From assembly GCF_008830365.1 (NCBI RefSeq), contig NZ_WBKI01000004.1, positions 293,237-357,236 on the forward strand: a stretch of DNA of 64,000 nt, written 5' to 3'. This document shows, piece after piece, positions 8,713-20,400 of the stretch. Origin of the DNA: Serratia proteamaculans. GTDB taxonomy: Bacteria; Pseudomonadota; Gammaproteobacteria; Enterobacterales; Enterobacteriaceae. Position numbers and translations under genes: made by a program. Within the stretch, counting starts at the first letter, position 1. Every line of letters begins with the position of its first letter. A model generated the notes under the pieces. The model saw only the letters and a program-made list of their open reading frames with translations. It had not been told where the DNA came from and made no database searches.

Positions 8713-9227
8713 GCAACGAAAGAATCAAAGAAGACTGGCCAGGTTCGAACAGATGACGGGAGGGGGAAATAACAAAAGGGAATAATTTATAGCGGTTTAA
8801 GATAAGTAACGCGTTGACAAGTGTAATTAAAAAAGTGAACTGGTATTAATAGAATCTGTAACTATTTAGAGTGATTAATAATGGTTGAGAGGGTTTTTAA
8901 ATAGGAGGTTTCCTAAATTACGGTCATTGTTCGGTATGGTTCTTAAGTGATGAATAAATGCATTTCTTAGATGCATTTATTCATAAAATTAAATCAACAA
9001 TGAAATTATTTTCATTTTTTATCCTTTAAATACATGTTGTTATATTTTTTATTTATCGTGAGGTAGTGAGGGGTATATTCGTGTGGCAGAGTGTTATTAT
9101 TCTGTTTTTTGTAATCCAGGCCCCAATTTGGCGCAAAATTAAGTTGATTGTGGGCTATTCGTGCGCATAATGTTCGCGATTTTTTACAATTATTATCTTT
9201 TATTTGTCTTTCGACAGGGAAAAAGTC
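8713..9227. other. AT-rich spacer between scrK and the CDI locus
   Basis: About 515 bases without a credible gene. The stretch is clearly richer in A and T than its neighbours and probably holds the cdiB promoter and binding sites for silencing proteins. A TTGACA at 8814 has no well-placed -10 box. A 14-base-pair inverted repeat is described separately. A TCGACAGGGA element at 9211-9220 provides the cdiB ribosome site. Confidence 0.5.
8950..8984. repeat. 14-bp perfect inverted repeat
   Basis: ATGAATAAATGCAT and ATGCATTTATTCAT flank the 7-base loop TTCTTAG. The repeat lies about 245 bases before cdiB. It may be a regulator operator or an mRNA hairpin; it lacks the GC-rich stem and T-run of a normal terminator. 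Confidence 0.6.
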
Positions 9228-10943
9228 ATGCGCCATCCCGCTTTCTCTTCGCGCAGCCTTGCAGCGCGCAAGGGCTGTATTCCATTTAGCTCCGTTGTCT
9301 TGCCACTGTTTATTTTCAGCCAACCGCTGTTAGCGGCAACCCCAAACAACGAACAGCTGATCATACAGCAGCAGCGGCAAAAGGCACTGGAACAGCAACT
9401 GACGCCACCAACGCCGGATGTTCGCTTGTCGCCACCTTCATCCAGCTTTGGCCGCATTGCTTTCCCGCAGGAAAAACCCTGCTTCCCTATCGAACAGGTG
9501 CAGTTGAGCGGGCAGGAAAAACTCCCCCACTGGTTGCCGTTGCAGCGTATCGCCAATCAGGCGCAGGGCCGTTGCCTGGGCGGGCAGGGTATTAACCTGC
9601 TGATGAGCACCCTGCAAAACCGGCTGGTGGATCACGGCTATATCACAACCCGCGTGCTGGCACCGACTCAGGATTTGAAAAGCGGCAAGCTGCGGTTGGT
9701 GGTGGTGCCAGGCTACGTGCGGCAGGTGAAGTTGACGCCGGACAGCGGCCATTACATTCAGCCTTACAGCAGCTTCCCGGCCCATGCGGGCAATTTGCTG
9801 GATCTGCGCGATATCGAACAGGGGCTGGAAAACCTGCAGCGCCTGCCGACGGTGCAGGCCAACATGGAAATCATTCCCGGCGAACAGCCCGGCGAAAGCG
9901 ATATTGCCCTGAACTGGAAACAGGAACGCATGTGGCGCATTGGCGCCTCACTGGATGATTCCGGCACCAAGAGTACCGGGCGTTATCAGGGTGGCCTGAC
10001 CCTGTCGCTGGATAACCCATTCTCGCTCAGCGATCTGTTCTATATCTCCGGCTCTACCGATCTGCAAAACCAGGGCGGCAAAGGCACTAAAAACATCACC
10101 GGTCATTATTCAGTGCCGTTCGGCTATTGGATGGCCGGGGTGACCGCCAACAGCTACGACTACCACCAGACCATTGCCGGTCAGAATCAGGATTACCGCT
10201 ATAGCGGCAAAAGCAAGAACCTGGATTTCCAGCTCAGCCGTGTGTTGCACCGCAACGGCAGCCAAAAAACCACGCTGACCTATGACGTGCTGGCCCGCGA
10301 ATCCAGCAACTACATCAACGATACCGAAGTGGACGTGCAGCGTCGGCGCACCTCCGGCTGGCGGCTGGGGTTGCAGCACCGCCACTATATTCAACAGGCC
10401 ACGCTGGACGCCGGTGTCAGCTATCAGCGCGGCACCCGCTGGTTCGGCGCATTGCCGGCACCAGAAGAAACCTTTGGCGAGGCGACGGCGCTCAGCAAAA
10501 TTGTGCAGCTCAACGCCCAGCTCGACGTGCCGTTCAGCCTGTTTAGCCAGAACTTCAGATACAACGTGCAATACCAGCGCCAAATCAGCGATACACCGCT
10601 GACGCCGCAGGATCAGTTCGCTATCGGCAACCGCTGGACGGTGCGCGGCTTTGACGGTGAGCGCACCCTGAATGCCAACCACGGCTGGTTCCTCCGTAAC
10701 GATCTGGCCTGGCGCACACCCTTGCAGGGGCAAGAGCTGTACTTCGGTGCCGATTATGGCGAAGTGGGGGGCTACGGTTCTGACTATCTGGCGGGGCAAC
10801 ACCTGGCTGGCGGCGTGGTCGGCCTGCGCGGCTATGCGTTTAAGGTCGGTTACGACCTGTTCGCCGGTGTGCCGTTCTCCAAACCGGACGGTTTCAGCAC
10901 CAGCCCGGTCACCCTGGGTTTTAACCTGAGCTGGAACTACTGA
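9228..10943 (+). CDS. cdiB: CdiB/FhaC-type two-partner-secretion outer-membrane transporter
   Basis: A 571-residue TpsB protein, an Omp85-superfamily barrel that exports and anchors the partner filament CdiA. A signal peptide (cleavage near QPLLAATPN) is followed by a short linker helix and a Gln-rich stretch, two POTRA-like regions (about residues 70-220, starting at [11 protein letters not shown]), and a 16-strand barrel ending in LGFNLSWNY. The conserved lid-loop motif VRGF is at residues 472-475 ([12 protein letters not shown]). The ATG at 9228 is chosen because AGGGA lies seven bases before it; the upstream TTG at 9204 would add residues before the signal peptide. It heads the operon cdiB, hlyC-like, cdiA, cdiI. 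Confidence 0.9.
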   Translation: MRHPAFSSRSLAARKGCIPFSSVVLPLFIFSQPLLAATPNNEQLIIQQQRQKALEQQLTPPTPDVRLSPPSSSFGRIAFPQEKPCFPIEQVQLSGQEKLPHWLPLQRIANQAQGRCLGGQGINLLMSTLQNRLVDHGYITTRVLAPTQDLKSGKLRLVVVPGYVRQVKLTPDSGHYIQPYSSFPAHAGNLLDLRDIEQGLENLQRLPTVQANMEIIPGEQPGESDIALNWKQERMWRIGASLDDSGTKSTGRYQGGLTLSLDNPFSLSDLFYISGSTDLQNQGGKGTKNITGHYSVPFGYWMAGVTANSYDYHQTIAGQNQDYRYSGKSKNLDFQLSRVLHRNGSQKTTLTYDVLARESSNYINDTEVDVQRRRTSGWRLGLQHRHYIQQATLDAGVSYQRGTRWFGALPAPEETFGEATALSKIVQLNAQLDVPFSLFSQNFRYNVQYQRQISDTPLTPQDQFAIGNRWTVRGFDGERTLNANHGWFLRNDLAWRTPLQGQELYFGADYGEVGGYGSDYLAGQHLAGGVVGLRGYAFKVGYDLFAGVPFSKPDGFSTSPVTLGFNLSWNY

Positions 10944-10947
10944 GGGC

Positions 10948-11484
10948 ATGACAATGCGAGCAGGCGAATACGATATCAGAGCGCCGCTGATCCTCGGCGG
11001 TGACGACAGTGAGGCGGAAGCCTTTGGCGCAGCGGTCTGGCTGTGGATGCATTCGCCGATGCACCGCGATGCGCCGTTGCACACCTTGCCAACGCTGCTG
11101 TTACCGATTATCAAGCGCCAGCAATATGTGCTGGTGTCGCAGCAAAATCAGCCGGTGTTCTTCCTCAGCTGGGCCTGGATGAGCCAGGAGGCTGAGGCAC
11201 GCTACCTGACGCAGCCGGCGGTGAACATGCAGGAAAGTGACTGGAACAGTGGCGATCGTCTGTGGTTTTGCGACTGGATCGCGCCATTTGGCCATACGAG
11301 GGAAATGCGCAATCTGATCGCCGGGGAGATCTTCCCACACCTGTGCGTACGGGCGCTGTATCACCGGGGGGATCAACGCGGAAAACGCGTGGTGAACTTT
11401 AAAGGTACGCAGGTCAGCCATCAGCAAGCGCAGCAGTGGTGGGAAAGCCACCCGTTAGCGGTCGAGCCGTCAGAAATTCAATAA
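10948..11484 (+). CDS. HlyC-like toxin-activating lysine acyltransferase (CdiC-like)
   Basis: A cytoplasmic protein of 178 residues from the RTX-toxin acyltransferase family, whose members use acyl-ACP to acylate internal lysines of a partner toxin. The family block WLWMHSPMHRD gives the catalytic histidine at residue 39, and SGDRLWFCDWIAPFG contains the conserved aspartate. The gene sits between cdiB and cdiA, four bases after cdiB and ten before cdiA, so CdiA is the likely substrate. The GAGG ribosome site is better spaced for a second ATG at 10954. HlyC-like genes occur in a subset of CDI loci; acylation of this CdiA is inferred from context. Confidence 0.85.
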   Translation: MTMRAGEYDIRAPLILGGDDSEAEAFGAAVWLWMHSPMHRDAPLHTLPTLLLPIIKRQQYVLVSQQNQPVFFLSWAWMSQEAEARYLTQPAVNMQESDWNSGDRLWFCDWIAPFGHTREMRNLIAGEIFPHLCVRALYHRGDQRGKRVVNFKGTQVSHQQAQQWWESHPLAVEPSEIQ

Positions 11485-11494
11485 GGACATTGCC

Positions 11495-14400
11495 ATGAAC
11501 AAGAACCTGTATCGTATCGTTTTCAACAAAGCGCGTGGCATGCTGATGGTGGTGGCGGATATCGCCCGCTCCGGCCGTGCCGGATCTGCCCGTTCGCCGG
11601 GTTTGGGTCAAACGCTGAGCCAATGTATCGGTAAGATCAGCGCCGTCAGCTTTAGTTTGCTGATCGCGCTGGGTGCCATACAGCCGGTGCAGGCGGCGAT
11701 TATTGCCGACGGCAATGCGCCGGGTGGCCAGCAGCCGACCATTGTTAACAGCGCCAACGGTACGCCACAGGTCAATATTCAAACGCCAAGCGCCGGTGGG
11801 GTGTCCCGCAATACCTACAGCCAGTTTGACGTTGACAAGCAGGGCGCGATCCTCAACAACTCCCATAAAATGACCCAAACCCAACAGGGCGGCTGGGTCG
11901 ATGGCAACCCATGGCTGGCGAAGGGCGAAGCCAAGGTGATCCTCAATGAGGTTAACTCCCGCGATCCCAGCCGGTTGAACGGTTACATCGAAGTGGCCGG
12001 TCAGCGGGCGCAGGTGGTGATCGCCAACCCGTCCGGTATTACCTGTAACGGCTGCGGCTTTATCAATGCCAACCGCGCCACCCTGACCACCGGTCAGGCG
12101 CAAATGAACAACGGTAACCTGACCGGTTTTAACGTCGAACGCGGCGAAGTGGTGGTTGAAGGTGCCGGTATGGACAGTTCGCGCCAGGATTACACCGAGA
12201 TCATCGCCCGCTCGACGAAGATCAATGCCGGTCTTTGGGCTAACGATCTCAAAGTAACCACCGGTCGCAACAAGGTTGATGTGGCGCATCAACAGATCGA
12301 CAAGCAGAGTGACGATCCTGCTACCCGCCCGCAACTGGCGGTGGACGTGGCGAAGCTGGGCGGCATGTATGCCGGTAAGATCCGTATGATCGGTACCGAA
12401 ACCGGCGTCGGGGTGCGTAACGCCGGTAATATCGGTGCGCAGGCCGGCAGTGTGGTAGTGACTGCTGACGGCCGGATTGAAAACAGCGGCAAAATCAGCA
12501 GCGGCGGCGATACGCAACTGGCCTCGAAGGGCGGTGTCAGCAACAGCGGTTCGGTATTTGCGGCGGGCAATGCCGGGGTTAACAGCGACGGAGAGGTGCA
12601 AAACAGCGGCTCTATCGCTGCGCGTAACTATGTACGAGTACAGGCAGCCAGCCTGAGCAGCGGCAAAGGCAGTACGCTGGCGGCCGGTGTACAGCAGGAT
12701 GGCAAGCTGGGCGGCAGTGGCGAACTGGCACTGACCACCAGCGGTAAGCTTACAGCACAAGGCCAGAACCTGGCGGCGGGCGATCTGCGTGCTAATGGGC
12801 AGGGCGCGGATTTCAGCGGCAGCCGGACGGCGGCCACTCATGTCACGCTGGACGCCGGACAGGGCGACTTGACCACGGCCAATGCGCAGGTTGAAGCAAC
12901 GCAACAACTGACCGCCAGCGGCAAGCGGTTGAACAACGACGGCGGTAAGCTGGCGGCGAATAAACTGGCGCTGAATGCGCATGAGTTATCGAACCGTAAG
13001 GGCGAAATCACCCAGCTTGGCGGCGATGATTTGACGCTGAGCCCGCAGGCTAAGCTGGACAACGCCGGTGGCCGTATCGCCAGCAACGGCAATGGCCTGA
13101 CGCTGAATGCCGGGAGTATCGACAACCAGAGCGGGGAAATCGTGCATGCCGGTAAAGGCGCGCTGACGGTGAATACCGCTCGGCTGCAGGGCGATGGCGG
13201 CAAGCTGTTGTCCAACGGCCAGCTCAGTATGCTGGGTGGCGACTACGTGCTGGATAGTGGTACCACGTCGGCGCAGCAGATCACGTTGGATGCCGACAGC
13301 CTGTCTAACCGCAATGGCCAACTGGTGCAGAGCGGCAACGGTGAAATGCGTCTCAACACCCGCCAGGGTATTGATAATCAGGGGGGCCAACTGGCCGCCA
13401 ACGGCAACGTGACGCTAAACGCGGCACAGTTGAACAACCAGAATGGCAAAGTGATTGCCGCGCAGGACGGGAGCCTGAAGGCACAGGTCAGTGGGGCACT
13501 CGATAACCGCCAGGGGCAGTTAGCGGCCAGCCAGCATACCCGGCTGCAGGCGGATAAACTGGATAACCGCAAGGGGTTGGTTTCCGCTGCTACAGGCAGT
13601 GCAGAGGTTGCGGCCCAACAGGTATTGGACAACGGCAGCGGTCGTATCGAAGCTAAACAGGGCCTGCAACTGAGCGGTGCCGGGCTGGAAAATCAGGCTG
13701 GACAGGTGGTGGGCGGCGAGCTTGCTCTGGCACTCGGCAAGGGCGCACTGAACAACCAGCTTGGCACTATTGCCGCCACTGGCGATCTGCGCTTGAACAG
13801 CGGAGCGCTGACCAATGATGGCGGCCTGCTGCAATCCGCCGGCAACATGAGCATGGATACCCAGGGCGCAGCCTTGAGTAACCGCCAGAGCGGTGAAACC
13901 GGCGGCATCCTCAGCCAGGGGACGCTGACGATCCACAGCGGCGCGCTGGACAACACTCAGGGCATGCTGGTAGGCGGCGGCACGACCGATCTGTTCACCG
14001 GCCGTCTGGATAACAGCAAAGGCACGTTGGTTGGCAAGCAGCAGTTGAACATCAACAGCCTGGCGCTGACCAATGACGGCGGTCTGTTGCAGGCGGGCGG
14101 CGATGCGACTCTCAATACCCAGGGGCAGGCCTTAACCAACCGCGACAGCGGCAAGAATGGCGGCATCAGCAGCCTGGGTAAATTGACGATCGACAGCGGA
14201 GCGGTGGATAACCAGAGCGGTTTTATCGCCAGCTCGGGCGATCTGCAATTGCACGGCGCCCAACTAGATAACCGCCAGGGGACGTTGGCTTCCGAGAAGC
14301 ACTTATCGGCTGCGGTCAACACCCTCAACAACCAGGGCGGAGCAATTAAATCCGGTCAGGATATGGTGCTGAACGCCAAAGAACTGCTGGATAACAGCAA

Positions 14401-17400
14401 TCTTGGGGTGATTGGCGCAGGTAAAAAACTGCAGCTGGATAGTGACCATCTGGTGAATAACCAGGGCACCTTGGTTAGCGCCGATGCGGCGAAGATCAAC
14501 TTCGGTTTGCTGGATAACCAGGGCGGCCAACTGGCGGCCCAGACGGTGCTGGAGTTGCACGGTAACAGCCTGAATAACAACGATGGCGGTCTGATCCAGA
14601 GCGGTGATCGGCTGGAACTGGCAGTCGATCGACTGACCAATAACCACAGTGGCGATAAAGGCGGTATTACCAGCCAGGGTGCCATGAACCTCACCACCGG
14701 CGTGTTCGACAACGGCCAGGGCGTGATGATTGCCGGTAAAAGTCTCAAGCTCGACGCCGAAGCGCTGTTGAACGGCGGTGGCAAATTGGTGGCGCAGCAA
14801 GCATTGGAGCTCAACACCACCGGCAGCCTGAGTAATCAAGGTGGGCTGGTGCAGTCGGGCGCGGATATGCAGATCGACACCCATGGCCAGTTGCTGGATA
14901 ACCAGAACGGCACCTTGCACAGTCTGGGGCAGCTGCAACTCAGCAGTGGCGGCCTCAATAACCAGGGCGGCACGCTGGGAGCCAAAGGCGATTTCACTCT
15001 GGCGGCGCTGAAACTGGACAACAGCAACGGCGGACGGATTATCGGCGAGAAGGCGGTAACCCTCACCAGCGACGGTTTGGATAACCGCAACGGACAAATT
15101 CAGGCGGTCGGCAACCTGCTGCTGGACAGTGCTCAGGGAATTATCGATAACACCCTGGGGCTGATCCGCAGCGGTGCCAGCGTCATGCTCAAGGCTCTGC
15201 AGTTCACCAACGACAGCACTCAGACTGAAAACCAAGGGCTGGAAGGCCAGTCTGTGATGCTGAACACCGGCACGCTGAGCAACCGTGGTGGCAACATTCT
15301 GGCTAACCAACAGTTGACCATCACCAACGCCGGCCAGCTTGATAACAGCGGTGGCCAATTGGCGGCCAGCGGAAATCTGCAGTTGCAGGGCGCAGCGCTA
15401 AACCTGTTGAATACCGCCGGTACCCTCAAGGCGGGCAAGCTGCTGGACATCAATGCCACAGCGATCGGCGGCGACGGGCAGTTGCTGTCGCTGGGCGACA
15501 TTAACCTGATCAGCGCACAGGGTATCAATAACAGCGGCGAGATGATCGCCAATGGCAATTTCAACTTCACCACGCCGGGTGATGTGACCAACAGCGGTAA
15601 ACTGCTGGCGGGTTCCAAGCTTGATCTGCACGCCAACAACCTGTTCAACAGTGCCAGCGGTGAGATCAATGCCGGGCAGGACTGGCTGACGGTCAATGGC
15701 ACCCTGACCAACTACGGCTTGATTGACGGCAAGCACACCCTGCTGACGGCCAACACGCTGACCAACATTGGAACCGGCCGTATTTATGGTGACGCCATCG
15801 GCGTGCAGACCGTGACCTTCAACAACCTGGCGGAGAACGGCACCGCCGCCACGCTGGCCGGGCGCGAACGGGTGGATATTGGCACCCAAACGCTGAACAA
15901 CTACGGGCACGGGTTGATCTACAGCGGTGGCGATATGGCGATTGGCGGTCAGCTTGATGCCAACTATCTTGCCAGCGGACAGGCGGGCACCCTCAACAAC
16001 CACAGCTCGACCATTGAGTCTGCCGGTAACATGGCGCTGTCCGCCGGGCAGATCAATAACGTCAATGACCACTTCAGCACCGAGCTGGTGACAGTATCCA
16101 GCGACAAGCTGACCGAATACCAACTGAGCGGCTCCGACAAGCGTTATCAGCCGGACGAGATCCGCATCACCCACAATGAGGTGAACTACCTCAACACGCC
16201 GGATGGGCGCAAAGACAACTACAACCAGTTCGATTTCAACCGCACGGTGCAGGAAACCCAGATCAAGGAAAGCGATCCGGCCAAGATAATCGCCGGTGGC
16301 GATATGGCGATCAACGCCGGTCATCTGCTTAATGACAAGAGCCAGGTGGTCGCGGGCGGTACGTTGGCGATTAATGCTGGCAGCGTGGATAACGTGGCGG
16401 TAGCGGGCCAGCGCCTGACTACCGACGTCGGGGAAGTGATCAATTACTACCGCATCAAGAAGAAAGGCAAGGACAAGCAGGGACATAACGCCACGGCCTA
16501 CACGCCGCCGACCACCATTCAGACTATTGCGCTGAAACCGAGCCAGCTGATCGACCACGGGCAGGTTGCAGGCAATCCGATCGCCATCACGCCGCTGACG
16601 CCACAGGGTACCGATGCCACCATCGGTGCGGCCGGTGGGGTGAATGCGGTGGTGACCGGCAGTGATATCTCCGCCGGGATGCAGAGCATCGGCAGCGGTG
16701 CGATACCGGTGATCCAGGCCGTAGCCTTGCAACCGGGCCAGCAGTTTGAAGTCGCCAACAAGGTAAACAGCCAGCAGGGCGACGCGGTAGACAGCGTGGT
16801 ACGCATTGTCGGGCCGGACACTCGCTTACCTGACAACAGCCTGTTCAAAACCAATCCGGCACCGGGTGGGCAGTATTTGGTGGAAACCGATCCACGCTTC
16901 ACCAACCAAAAAGCCTGGTTGGGTTCGGACTACATGATTGCCAAGGCCACCAATAACCAGGACAACGTGTTGAAGCGTCTGGGCGATGGTTACTACGAGC
17001 AGCGGCTGATCCGCGAACAGGTGATCAATCTGACCGGCCAGCGTTATCTGGACGGCTACAACAATGACGAAGAACAGTTCAAGGCCCTGATGGATCAGGG
17101 GCTGACCTTTAGCCAGCAATATAACCTGAAGGTCGGTGTGGCGCTGACGCCAGAGCAGATGGGGCTGTTGACCAAAGACATCGTCTGGCTGGTGAATGCC
17201 AAGGTCACGCTACCGGACGGCAGCCAGCAAAACGTGCTGGTGCCGCAGGTGTATGCCCGCATGCAACCGGGCGATTTAGACGGTTCCGGCGCATTGATTG
17301 CCGGGCGCAACGTCAACCTCAATCTGGGGGAAGGCCTGTTTAACAGCGGGCATATCGCCGGTCGCGAAGTGGTGAAACTGAGCGCGGCCAATATCACCAA

Positions 17401-20400
17401 CGTAGCGGGCAATATTCAGGGTGCCGACGTAGGTCTGATTGCCCGTACTGACATCAACAATATTGGCGGTGTGATCCAGGGCAACAACTCGCTGTTGGCC
17501 AGCGCCGGGCGTGACATTAATGCCATCAGCACCACCCGTACGGCGCAGAGCGTTAACGGCGCCAACAGCTTCGAGCGCACCAACATCGACAGAGTGGCGG
17601 GCATGTATGTGCAGGGCGCCGACGGCAAGCTGATGCTGCAGGCCGGTCGCGACATCAAACTGGATGCGGCGCAGGTGGTTAACAGCGGTGAGAACGGCCA
17701 GACGGTGCTGAATGCCGGACGCGATCTCAACCTGAATACGGTGACCACCGCCAGCCGTGACAACCTGATTTGGAACGGTGATAACAGCCTGAAACAGGGC
17801 AACAGCCAGCAGGTGGGCAGCGAAGTGGTCGGCAAGGGGGCTGTGACCCTCAACGCGGGCAACGATCTCAATGCCCGTGCGGCAACGGTTTCCGCCGGTG
17901 AGGCGCTGAACCTGAATGCCGGTCATGACATCAACATCCTCAACGGTGAGAACACTCGCGATCTGGACGAACGTCATAAGGTGACCGGCGGCAACGGCCT
18001 GATGTCGAAAACCACCACCACCACCCGCGACAGCTTTGATCGCCAAACTGTCCAGGGCAGCACCCTGAGCGGTGACAGCATCAACGTGCTGGCAGGTAAC
18101 GATCTGCGCGTGCAGGGCAGCAGCGTGGCCGGCACTCAGGACGTGAAACTGCTGGCAGGTAACGATCTGACCGTGACTGGCGCGGCCGAGAGCAATCGCG
18201 AATTGCACCTCAAGCAGGAGAAGAAATCCGGCCTGATGAGCAGCGGCGGCATCGGCATCAGCTACGGTACCGAAAGCCTGAAAACCACCGATACCGCGCA
18301 GGGGCTGACCAATCAGGGCAGCACCCTCGGCAGCGTGAATGGCAACCTGACGCTGGGTGCCGGTAACAACCTGGCGGTGACCGGTTCCGAGCTGGTGGCT
18401 GGCAAAGACATGGCGTTGAGCGGCAAGAATGTGTCGGTGACGCAGGCGCAGGACCAGAACAGCCAGACCCACAAGGTTGAACAGAAGAAATCCGGGCTGA
18501 CGCTGGCGCTTTCCGGCACGGTCGGCAGTGCGCTGAACACCGCGGTGGAAACCTCACAGCAGGCAAAATCTACCGACGACAGCCGCCTGGCGGCGTTGCA
18601 GGGCACCAAAGCGGCGCTAAGTGGCGTGCAGGCGGTGCAGGCGGCGCGGTTAGCCGAGGCGCAGGGTGCCGATCCGGCCAATAACAACATGGTGGGGATC
18701 AGTATTTCCTACGGTACCCAGTCTTCCACCTCGACCCAGAACAGCGGGCAGAGCACCGCGCAGGGCAGTAGCCTGACGGCGGGCAACAACCTGAGCATCA
18801 CCGCCAGCGGCAACGGCGTGAAGGGCCAGGATGGTGACATCACCGTGCAGGGCAGCCAACTGCAGGCGGGTAAAGACGTCACCCTGAATGCCAACCGTGA
18901 CGTGAACCTGCTTTCTGCCGCCAACACCCAGTATCTGGACGGCAAGAACGAAAGCCAGGGCGGCACGCTGGGCGTGGGTATCGGTGTCGGTTCCGGTGGC
19001 ATCGGGCTGAGCGTCTCCGCCAGCCTCAACAAAGGCAAAGGCTTTGATAAGGGCAATGGCACCAGCCATACCGAAACCACGGTGAACGCCGGTAATCAGG
19101 TCAACATCACCAGCGGACGCGACACCAACCTGATCGGCGCACAGGTCACCGGCGAAACGGTGAAGGCCGACGTGGGCCGCAATCTGCTGCTGGAAAGCCA
19201 GCAGGACAGCGATCGTTACGATTCCAAACAGCAGAACGCCAGCGCCGGTGGCAGCTTTACCTTCGGCTCGATGACCGGCTCCGGCAGCATCAGCCTGAGC
19301 AAAGACAAGATGCACAGCAACTACGACAGCGTGCAGGAGCAGACCGGTATATTCGCCGGTAAGGGCGGCTTTGATCTGACGGTAGGCGAACATACCCAGC
19401 TTAACGGCGCGGTGATTGGCAGCACCGCCACGGCGGACAAAAACAAGCTCGATACTGGGACGCTGGGCTTTAAGGACATCCACAATCAGGCTGATTTCGA
19501 GGTGGAGCACCAGAGCGTGGGCATCAGTTCCGGCGGTAGCATCGGCAGCCAGTTTGCCGGCAACATGGCCAACGGCCTGCTGGTGGGGGCCAACAACAGC
19601 GGACACGACAGCTCAACCACCCAATCGGCGGTGAGCGACGGCACCATCATTATCCGCGATCAGGACAAACAGACGCAGAACGTCAGTGACCTGAGCCGCG
19701 ACGTAGAGCACGCCAACCAAACCCTGAGCCCGATCTTCGATAAAGAGAAAGAGCAGAAACGCCTGCAGCAGGCGCAGTTGATCGGCGAGATCGGCAATCA
19801 GGCTATGGACATTGCGCGGACCGAGGGGGCGATCACGGCCACCAAGGCTGCCAAAGAGAAGATGAATAACGTCACCGATACCGATCGCAAGGCGGCGGCA
19901 GACAAGCTGGCGACAGATAAGCCTGGTGAGGTGATCACCGCTGAGGATATCAACGCACAGATTTATCAGACGGCCTATAACCAGGCGTTCAGCGAGTCGG
20001 GCTATGGTACGGGAGGTAAGGTTCAACGTGCGATGCAGGCAGCCACGGCAGCCGTTCAAGGATTGTCTGGTGGTGATTTGACGGGCGCACTGGCTAATGG
20101 AGCTGCGCCTTATATCACCAAAGTCATAGCAGACAGTATCGAAGATCCTGCAGCCCGAGTCTTGGCACATGCAGCGGTTAATGGTGCGCTGGCGGCGGCT
20201 CAGGGCAACAACGCGTTAGTTGGTGCGGGTGGTGCTGCGACCGCTGAACTTATTGGTATGATTGCTACTGAAGCCTACGGTAAGCCGGTGAGTGAACTGA
20301 GCGAAACGGAGAAGCAGACAGTATCAGCATTGGCTACACTCGCAGCAGGTCTGGCCGGTGGGTTGATTGGTGATAGCAGTGCTGATGCAATCGCGGGTGC

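Noticed and set aside
8814..8849. TTGACA with a downstream TATTAA as a promoter
   Set aside because: The spacer of 24 bases is too long for a sigma-70 promoter.
11414..12982. 522-codon open frame on the minus strand opposite cdiA
   Set aside because: It mirrors the repetitive Asn/Gly/Gln codons of the filament gene. Several similar antisense frames occur along cdiA; none has recognisable domains.
13000..15600. Short periodic repeats that could suggest a CRISPR array
   Set aside because: The period reflects haemagglutinin-type protein repeats within an intact coding frame; there are no constant repeats with unique spacers.
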